A stretch of 60,235 bases of DNA from Chroococcus sp. FPU101 (GTDB taxonomy: Bacteria > Cyanobacteriota > Cyanobacteriia > Cyanobacteriales > Microcystaceae): NCBI RefSeq assembly GCF_017312365.1, contig NZ_BLJI01000028.1:1-60235 (forward strand), in the 5' to 3' direction. Under the pieces are notes generated by a model that ran no database searches, was not told where the DNA came from, and saw nothing but the letters and a program-made list of their open reading frames with translations. The stretch's first letter is position 1; the number at the start of each line of letters is the position of its first letter. A program made the position numbers and the translations under genes. Of this stretch, positions 54,500 through 60,235 are shown one piece after another.

Positions 54500-55297
54500 T
54501 TACAATTGATCAGATACTTGACTTAACGAAACAGGTATCATTTTTTGATGTAGTATTTGTAATCCGAATAATACTAAAAAACTTGGATTATTAATTAAAT
54601 AACGTCGCCATAGTCTTTTCGGTTCAGTTATCAGACGGTATAACCACTCTAAACCCAAAGTCATCAACCATCGTGGGGACTGGGAAATCTCGCCACTATG
54701 AAAACTAAAAGCAGCACCAACACCGATCATAACCGCTTGTAGATCTCCTTGTTGACGCGACATCCATTCTTCTTGTTTGGGACAGCCTAGACCCACTAAT
54801 ACTACTTTAGCCCCAGAAGATTCGATTAAATTACGATCGCGTGCTTCTTCTTCTAGCGTTAGAGGACGAAAGGGAGGGGAATAAGTTCCCACAATAGATA
54901 ACCCTGGGAACTGTTTAATTAGATTAATTTTTAGTTGTTGTAGCGTGTTTTCAGTACCACCGTATAAAAACAGAGGAATCTTTAATTTTGCTGCACGATC
55001 ACACCACGCTAACATAAGATCAGGCCCATACACACGGTGTTGTCGTTTTATACCTAGTAGTCGCATTCCCCAAACTAAGGGCATTCCATCTGGTGTAATC
55101 AGTTTAGCTTGATTAATGAGCCGTTGATAGCGTTTACGCCAATATCCCGTCATGACTACATGAACATTAGCCGCTACGATATAACAGGATAGATTTTGTT
55201 CGAGCCATGTTTGAATGCGATCACAAGCATCTTCATAACTCGTTGCATCAATGCGAGTCCCTAGAATAGTTCGGTGAGAAATAAGAGTTTTTAACAT
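54500..55297 (-). CDS. WecG/TagA/CpsF family glycosyltransferase
   Basis: The 265-residue GT26 enzyme adds a second sugar (often N-acetylmannosaminuronic acid or N-acetylmannosamine) to a lipid-linked intermediate. It shows VAANVHVVM, PDGMPLVWGMRLLG, FLYGG and VVLVGLGCPKQEEWM, all family motifs, and ends with a basic amphipathic region that may bind the membrane. It precedes the polyprenyl glycosylphosphotransferase gene, the usual order of action being reversed in position. The acceptor and donor sugar cannot be named. Confidence 0.92.
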   Translation of the reverse strand: MLKTLISHRTILGTRIDATSYEDACDRIQTWLEQNLSCYIVAANVHVVMTGYWRKRYQRLINQAKLITPDGMPLVWGMRLLGIKRQHRVYGPDLMLAWCDRAAKLKIPLFLYGGTENTLQQLKINLIKQFPGLSIVGTYSPPFRPLTLEEEARDRNLIESSGAKVVLVGLGCPKQEEWMSRQQGDLQAVMIGVGAAFSFHSGEISQSPRWLMTLGLEWLYRLITEPKRLWRRYLINNPSFLVLFGLQILHQKMIPVSLSQVSDQL

Positions 55298-55397
55298 CGA
55301 GTCAACACCTTCCGAAACTGGATTAAGATAGAAACTAGACTGTATCTGTAGCTAGAATACCCATTTAGCTATAAAATCACTCACCACAATTAAGTTA

Positions 55398-57176
55398 ATG
55401 CAACCCTCTAGATATCGTATTTTGGGTCAAATTGGACAGGGACAATTTGGTAAAGTCTTTTGTGCAGTTGATCTAGAAAGTGGAGAAGTTTTTGCACTTA
55501 AAGATTTGGAGATGAAACACTTTTCCACTCACAAATTTTTAAGAGAACTATCCTATTTAGTGAGTCTAAAACATCTGAATATTGTTAGTTTTTATGGCTT
55601 AGAACATCATCAAAGTGGACGCTATTTAGTCATGGACTATTGTGAGGGTGGCACCTTACGCGAGTTAATGGAATCTGGACAACAGTTAACGCTTCAATTA
55701 ATCTTAAAACTGATTCAAGATATTTTATCGGCTCTCGTTCATGCTCATCGTAATAAAATTATTCATTGTGATATTAAACCCGAAAATATTTTACTGAAAA
55801 TTACTCCGACTGGATATTTGGCTAAACTATCAGATTTTGGGATTGCAAAATGGACAGAAGAATTATTACAACCGTCTCAGACTGGAGGATATACGGGTTC
55901 ACCTGCTTATATGGCACCAGAACGATTTTATGGTAAATATTCGGCGGCTTCTGATCTTTATGCTGTTGGAATTTTATTATATGAATTATTAGTTGGTTCT
56001 CGTCCTTTTTCGGGCTTTCCTAAAGATTTAATGATCGCCCATTTGAGTAAGACTTTTGATTTATCAGACTCCATTCCACCCGTTTTACAAAGTATTATTG
56101 AAAAAGCTTTACGCAAACTTCCTCAAAGACGTTTTAAGAATAGTCAAGAAATGTTAGATGCTGTTCAGTCGGCAGAGCAGGAGTTATTTAATTATTCATT
56201 GAGTGAGCAAATTTTTCGCTCTGCAGTTATTTCTAGTTTAAATAAGACTTTGTCTATTATTGAGCAAGTTTATTTATCTAGTAAAATTCAAAATTTAGCT
56301 GTCTTAGAAGAGGGAATTTATTGGGTAGAAAAAAATCAGCTTAAAGTTCAAAATTATGATGATAAATTATTTTTTTTGGATGATTATAAAATTTCTTTTG
56401 ACGATAAAATTATTAAATTAGAAGTAGTTGATAATTCAGTTTATATTTATACTTTTTCTGAAAAGCTTAAATTATATACACTTTATTATTTTTGTGTGAA
56501 GAAAGACCAATTAAATAAATTATTAACGTGGTCAGCAAATCAATTAATTAGTTGTATTGAGCCGATGGAAAAATGGATAGCGATCGCAGTTACATCTAAC
56601 CAAATTGTCATCTATTCATTACCTAATTTTGAGTTTATTAAATATTTAACAATTCAAGGTGAAATAAAAGAAATAATATATTTTGAAGATATTGATAGTT
56701 TATTGATTAATAAAATTGAAAATGAGTCAACTGTATTAGAAATTTTTAATTTTCTAGGAGGAAGCTATAATGTTTATTCAATTCCACTAAATCTGGAATT
56801 AGTGACCTTAAGCAAAAGTACACTGTATGAAATCTTCGCTATCGAGGAAAACTCTTGTTATTTAGGTCTTTTGATTCACTTAAAACCCTTAAAAATTAGT
56901 CGTATTGTTTTACCATTTAAACCCAATTTTGTTTTCGCTCAAGATTGGGGTTATATCTTAGCAAGTACATTAGGTAAGGTGGTTTTGCTAGATGCTAAAG
57001 GACAAATTACAGGACAAATTAATTTATCAGCTAAAATTACAGCAATGACCGTTTTAAAGGATGAGCAAATTTTAGTTGCTGTAGAAATTAATCATCAAAA
57101 TTTACTGTATCTCTTAAAAATTGAATCAAATTTCTGTCAAAAATCTATAATAAAATCAATGACCAAATTATCGTAA
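55398..57176 (+). CDS. Serine/threonine protein kinase with C-terminal beta-propeller-like domain
   Basis: The 592-residue protein has an N-terminal eukaryotic-type kinase domain (about residues 6-265): Gly loop GQGQFGKVF, Lys 35 in FALKDL, catalytic loop HCDIKPEN with Asp 125, DFG with Asp 146 and APE in YMAPERF. The loop has Cys in place of the usual Arg of HRD, so it is a non-RD kinase not controlled by the usual activation-loop switch. The C-terminal part (about 285-590) is strand-rich with repeated short hydrophobic blocks, similar in look to WD/propeller sensors. It lacks membrane helices. It precedes the CpcT/CpeT-like gene by 14 bases. Confidence 0.9.
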   Translation: MQPSRYRILGQIGQGQFGKVFCAVDLESGEVFALKDLEMKHFSTHKFLRELSYLVSLKHLNIVSFYGLEHHQSGRYLVMDYCEGGTLRELMESGQQLTLQLILKLIQDILSALVHAHRNKIIHCDIKPENILLKITPTGYLAKLSDFGIAKWTEELLQPSQTGGYTGSPAYMAPERFYGKYSAASDLYAVGILLYELLVGSRPFSGFPKDLMIAHLSKTFDLSDSIPPVLQSIIEKALRKLPQRRFKNSQEMLDAVQSAEQELFNYSLSEQIFRSAVISSLNKTLSIIEQVYLSSKIQNLAVLEEGIYWVEKNQLKVQNYDDKLFFLDDYKISFDDKIIKLEVVDNSVYIYTFSEKLKLYTLYYFCVKKDQLNKLLTWSANQLISCIEPMEKWIAIAVTSNQIVIYSLPNFEFIKYLTIQGEIKEIIYFEDIDSLLINKIENESTVLEIFNFLGGSYNVYSIPLNLELVTLSKSTLYEIFAIEENSCYLGLLIHLKPLKISRIVLPFKPNFVFAQDWGYILASTLGKVVLLDAKGQITGQINLSAKITAMTVLKDEQILVAVEINHQNLLYLLKIESNFCQKSIIKSMTKLS

Positions 57177-57190
57177 ATTGTCGACTAGCG

Positions 57191-57832
57191 ATGAAAACTA
57201 AAAATATAGTTAAAACCTTAACAATACCCTTACTCTTTCTCCATTCTATTAGTTCAACTTTTGCTCAAACTATTCCAATAGAAGATCATGTACAGTCAGT
57301 GGTATCTCATCTAGTAGGAGTTATGGATACCAGTCAGCAAGCAGCAGCAAATCCCAAAAAATCAAGTGTACAGATGACCACGTGTAAGGTTACAGTCCTA
57401 GATGAGCCAAAATCAGTTTATCTCTATCAAGAACAAGCTTTAACTCAATCACTGAATCAACCTTATCGTCAACGCATTTTAAACATTAAACCTGCAACTG
57501 AACCTGATACGATCGAATCTAAATCTTATAAAATTCAAAAACCTGAAACCTTAATTGGATTTTGTCAAAAACCAGAGAGTGAAAGACAAGTAAACAAGAG
57601 TAATCTAATAGAAGCGTTTTGTAGTGTTTTCCTCAAACCCATTGCAGACGGATATCAAGGAGAAACACCAGCACAAGGATGTCCCGCGAATGTCAGAGGA
57701 GCGGTTAAGATTACAAATACAGTTATCTTAGATTCTTCTGGAATGGAAACTTGGGATCGTGGTTTTGATGCCAATGGTCAACAAGTTTGGGGAGCGCAAG
57801 ATCAATCATATCAATATCGTTGGGTGAAATAG
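57191..57832 (+). CDS. CpcT/CpeT-family protein with signal peptide
   Basis: The 213-residue protein carries the CpcT/CpeT core: TTCKVTVLDEPKSVYLYQEQAL, PYRQRILNI, CSVFLKPIADGYQGETPAQGC and the C-terminal ETWDRGFDANGQQVWGAQ. CpcT and CpeT attach phycobilins to phycobiliproteins or chaperone them in the cytoplasm. This protein begins with a clear signal peptide (residues 1-26, ending TFAQ), so the mature part would be outside the cytoplasm, away from phycobilisomes. It may bind another tetrapyrrole or serve a different function. It may be co-transcribed with the kinase gene. Confidence 0.8.
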   Translation: MKTKNIVKTLTIPLLFLHSISSTFAQTIPIEDHVQSVVSHLVGVMDTSQQAAANPKKSSVQMTTCKVTVLDEPKSVYLYQEQALTQSLNQPYRQRILNIKPATEPDTIESKSYKIQKPETLIGFCQKPESERQVNKSNLIEAFCSVFLKPIADGYQGETPAQGCPANVRGAVKITNTVILDSSGMETWDRGFDANGQQVWGAQDQSYQYRWVK

Positions 57833-57965
57833 TTGCTCAAATTCAAATTTATACTTAATTAGATAGATTTTTTGGCTTAATTTTGCCTAACCTTGGATTG
57901 ATGTAAAAAAGTTATTAAAGCTGTTTAACTGATAAGAGAAACGAAATGAATAAAAATAGATAACA

Positions 57966-58508
57966 ATGCGTAAAATCAATATTGGACTTACTCCAGAGCA
58001 ACGTCAAGGCGTTATTGACCTATTAAATCATGATATCTCTGATGCTTATTTACTGCTCATCAAAACTAAAAAATTTCATTGGGATGTAGTTGGCCCACAA
58101 TTTATATCACTCCATAAGTTATGGGAAGAACACTACAACGCACTCACCGAAAATATTGATAGCATGGCCGAAAGAGTCAGAACATTAGGCGGTTATCCTG
58201 TAGGTACAGCAGAAGGATTTTTGAAACTAGCTTCAATTAAAGAAGAGCCTGGTGTATTACCGACTGCGACTGAAATGGTTGCTCAATTAGTCGATGATCA
58301 TGAACAAATTATCCGCAATTTACGTGAGCATATTGATGCTTGTAGTGAAGAATTTCATGATGAAGGAACAGCAGATTTTTTAACAGGTTTGATGGAACAA
58401 CACGAGGAAATGGCGTGGATGCTTCGTTCATTTATTGAAGGACAAAACCTTCAGCCCGATGGTTCCGAGCCGATGAAACAGGGTACTAAACTTCCCGCAG
58501 GTGTATAG
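57966..58508 (+). CDS. dps: Dps ferritin-like protein
   Basis: Dps forms 12-subunit shells that oxidise and store iron and protect DNA. The 180-residue protein shows the ferroxidase pattern FHWDVVGPQFISLHKLWEEHY and DSMAER, with the His, Asp and Glu ligands all present at the expected spacing, then LLNH and GLMEQHEEMAWMLRSFIEGQ. Length is typical for cyanobacterial Dps. The C-terminus ends TKLPAGV. A strong terminator follows and the gene has its own upstream region, so it is likely monocistronic. Confidence 0.94.
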   Translation: MRKINIGLTPEQRQGVIDLLNHDISDAYLLLIKTKKFHWDVVGPQFISLHKLWEEHYNALTENIDSMAERVRTLGGYPVGTAEGFLKLASIKEEPGVLPTATEMVAQLVDDHEQIIRNLREHIDACSEEFHDEGTADFLTGLMEQHEEMAWMLRSFIEGQNLQPDGSEPMKQGTKLPAGV

Positions 58509-58550
58509 AGTAGCAAAAAATTTATTTTTAAGGTAATAGTTTTAGTCAGT

Positions 58551-58576
58551 AGGGGTTTGGTTGCCAAACCCTTTTT
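58551..58576 (+). terminator. Rho-independent terminator of dps
   Basis: GGGTTTGG (58553-58560) pairs exactly with CCAAACCC (58564-58571) around a 3-base loop, followed by TTTTT. It lies about 45 bases past the dps stop. Confidence 0.92.
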
Positions 58577-58610
58577 ATCTGTCTAGTCTTTTGAAATTCT
58601 CAGATCTCTA

Positions 58611-59186
58611 TTAACGCTTTAAACTCATCTTAAAAAAGGTTAGCATTCCGATCGCTGTTAATGCACCTAATAAAGTCGGTGATTCTGGAACAGCACTAGA
58701 GGATAAGGTAGCTGTCCATTGACCCTCTAAGAATTGATTAGATGATTGGATATTAAAACCTTGTTGACTCATCATCAAAGCGGGAGTCGTTAAAAATATG
58801 TGATCGCCCATCAGCCATTGATCAATGATTGATGGTTCGCCATAATTATTATAAACAACTGAGTGAGTCCGATTATTTTGAGCGTCCCAAATTTTTGAAT
58901 TAGTAAAACCCCAAGTCATCCCGCTAATAGTCGCTTCAAAATCTGTAATAAAAAACCAATTTTGAAAAGTGCCAATTTGGAAATTATTATGACTACCTTG
59001 AATTTGATTGATAGGGAACTGATCATCATAAGTAAATGAACCATCACCGATTTGTTGACCAGATAAATTGAAAAAATTCAAATCCATACTTACCGTTGCT
59101 GCTTGTGTTTGGTGCGCCGTCAAAACTGTCGTGACTATAGCCGTTCCAAACGTAAAAAGTAGAAATTTGGCTTTTTTCAAGATCAT
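58611..59186 (-). CDS. PEP-CTERM-type surface or exported protein
   Basis: The 191-residue protein has an N-terminal signal peptide (about residues 1-29, ending TQAA) and a C-terminal sorting signal of the PEP-CTERM kind: SAVPESPTLLGALTAIGML, a hydrophobic helix and a basic end (KMSLKR). The middle is beta-rich without known domain. Such proteins are usually handled by an exosortase and linked to exopolysaccharide. The motif reads V-P-E-S where V-P-E-P is standard. It converges with dps. Confidence 0.82.
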   Translation of the reverse strand: MILKKAKFLLFTFGTAIVTTVLTAHQTQAATVSMDLNFFNLSGQQIGDGSFTYDDQFPINQIQGSHNNFQIGTFQNWFFITDFEATISGMTWGFTNSKIWDAQNNRTHSVVYNNYGEPSIIDQWLMGDHIFLTTPALMMSQQGFNIQSSNQFLEGQWTATLSSSAVPESPTLLGALTAIGMLTFFKMSLKR

Positions 59187-59332
59187 ATATGTTTAAATCT
59201 TTTAATTGAGTTTATCTAATATTTTAGTTAGCGGATGTATATTTTAATGTAGAACTTATGTAAAATTTGATTAATTTAATGTTTGACTTCACATTGATTT
59301 AACCGACCAAAAATTAAGGAACATATTTTTAG

Positions 59333-59905
59333 ATGAAATTGATCATCGCTACTAGCAATCCTGGCAAATTAAAGGAAATGCAAGAATATATGCTTAAGGA
59401 CATATGGGAGCTACAATTAAAGCCAGAAACTCTTGAAATCGAAGAAACAGGACAAAATTTTACTGAAAATGCCTGTCTAAAAGCGTCTCAGGTAGCAAAA
59501 ATTCTGGGAGAATGGGCGATCGCGGATGATTCGGGTTTAGCGGTTGATGCTCTCGATGGCGCACCAGGGCTTTATTCGGCACGTTATGGAAAAACAGATC
59601 ACGATCGCATAACACGATTATTAAGCGAATTAGGCGATAATCCAAATCGTCTGGCTCAATTTATTTGTGCAATTGCGATCGCTCGTCCTGATGGAACAAT
59701 TGCACTACAAACAGAAGGCATTTGTCAAGGCAAAATTTTGTATCAACCGATGGGTACAGGTGGTTTCGGTTACGATCCAATTTTTTATGTTCCTCAACTC
59801 GCTCAAACGTTTGCCCAAATGCCACCCGAAGTTAAACGAGAAATCAGCCATCGTGGACAAGCTTTTAAACAATTATTGCCTCAATTAGAAAAAATGTTTA
59901 ATTAA
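59333..59905 (+). CDS. rdgB: XTP/dITP diphosphatase RdgB (HAM1 family)
   Basis: This enzyme hydrolyses non-canonical purine triphosphates (XTP, ITP, dITP) to monophosphates, preventing their incorporation. The 190-residue protein has IIATSNPGKLKEMQEY at the start, the metal and substrate motif IADDSGLAVDALDGAPGLYSARY (about residues 62-84), GTGGFGYDPIFY and HRGQAFKQL at the end. All conserved residues are present. Its stop codon overlaps the end of the converging methyltransferase-type gene by 4 bases. Confidence 0.96.
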   Translation: MKLIIATSNPGKLKEMQEYMLKDIWELQLKPETLEIEETGQNFTENACLKASQVAKILGEWAIADDSGLAVDALDGAPGLYSARYGKTDHDRITRLLSELGDNPNRLAQFICAIAIARPDGTIALQTEGICQGKILYQPMGTGGFGYDPIFYVPQLAQTFAQMPPEVKREISHRGQAFKQLLPQLEKMFN

Positions 59906-60213
59906 TCTTGTTTTTGGCACCAACTGTTATAAATTGCAATAAAAGTATTAGGATATTCTTCCTCAAATTGATCCCAGTATTTTAGATTATTCATTTCTAC
60001 ATCATCAAGGAACATATTTTTATAGTTTGCTTTAGTTGCAGGTGATAAATTATGAAATCCTAAAAATCTTAAATTCAATTCTTGGAAAATCTGAGCCAGT
60101 TCAGGTAGAGTAAAACAATGTTCACAGACATGAAAGATTAAATCACGACAATTACTTAAGCTATAAAAATCAGAAAGTGCTGTAATATCTTTAGCCCATT
60201 GAACATTATTCTT
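59902..60213 (-). pseudogene. C-terminal fragment of a methyltransferase-type (TPR-linked) protein, 5' end cut by IS
   Basis: The minus strand encodes an uninterrupted 100-residue C-terminus containing TALSDFYSLSNCRDLIFHVCEH, FTLPELAQIFQELNLRFLGFH, YKNMF and a Trp-rich end YWDQFEEEYPNTFIAIYNSWCQK. This pattern is found at the end of cyanobacterial proteins that join TPR repeats to a SAM-dependent methyltransferase. The coding frame stops where the IS end begins (60214), so the rest of the gene has been displaced by the element. Confidence 0.6.
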
Positions 60214-60235
60214 ATACTAAGTTGCGAATTAGACT
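60214..60235 (+). mobile_element. End of the second copy of the bounding insertion sequence
   Basis: ATACTAAGTTGCGAATT (60214-60230) is the exact inverted counterpart of 162-178. The five following bases differ from the left copy. It would read rightwards out of the window, so the two copies face outwards. Confidence 0.6.

Overview
The window is a low-GC cyanobacterial chromosome segment. The evidence is the carotenoid pair crtP-crtB, a Psb30/Ycf12 photosystem II subunit, Vipp1/IM30, a plant-type FdC2 ferredoxin, an NblB-like HEAT protein, a CpcT/CpeT-family protein, a group 2 sigma factor and repeated HIP1 octamers (GCGATCGC). Gene content is mostly core and housekeeping. A unicellular or baeocystous chroococcalean-type strain fits best, but the genus cannot be fixed from sequence alone.

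Both ends of the window carry the same 17-base element end in outward-facing orientation (162-178 and 60214-60230). The left copy leads into the N-terminus of an IS630-like transposase with an in-frame amber codon. The right copy cuts off a methyltransferase-type gene. The window therefore looks like a contig bounded by two copies of one insertion sequence.

Layout. 0.1-4 kb: a small secreted protein truncated by the element, a DUF4359 protein and priA. 4.3-8.1 kb: a group 2 sigma factor, an intronless tRNA-Leu(UAA), crtB and crtP. 8.2-10 kb: nfi and a conserved orphan. 10.1-15.8 kb: a glycosyltransferase, then a tight operon of a degenerate transglutaminase membrane protein, an orphan, a thioredoxin-TPR protein and a secreted TPR protein. 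15.8-22.9 kb: a GC-rich GNAT gene, TPR, HEAT and J-domain proteins, inositol monophosphatase with FdC2, tRNA-Ser(GGA), an HtrA protease and a D-Ala-D-Ala dipeptidase. 22.9-30 kb: an orphan, a 43-aa basic protein, a response regulator, gshA, trmL, the minus-strand run thioredoxin-aminotransferase-dprA-ureG, and vipp1. 30-34.7 kb: ftsQ (frameshifted), ftsZ and thiD, divergent from a Ctp protease. 34.7-41.1 kb: small conserved membrane genes, psb30, a cysteine-cluster protein, a NarK/NrtP nitrate permease, glgB and a secreted orphan. 41.3-47.7 kb: a GNAT protein, two orphan ABC permeases, purN, the formaldehyde detoxification pair fghA-frmA and a DUF4258/DUF2283 pair. 47.7-60.2 kb: folE, an SDR, a nucleotidyltransferase-phosphomutase fusion, ssb, two polysaccharide glycosyltransferases, a Ser/Thr kinase, a secreted CpcT/CpeT-like protein, dps, a PEP-CTERM protein, rdgB and the truncated methyltransferase.

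The most notable points are the conserved-looking transglutaminase fold lacking its Cys and His and sitting in a TPR/thioredoxin operon, the broken ftsQ frame, divergent genes with no space between their starts, the exported CpcT/CpeT homologue, and the DUF4258 gene whose start codon appears mutated. No CRISPR array, prophage, restriction system or obvious defence island was seen.
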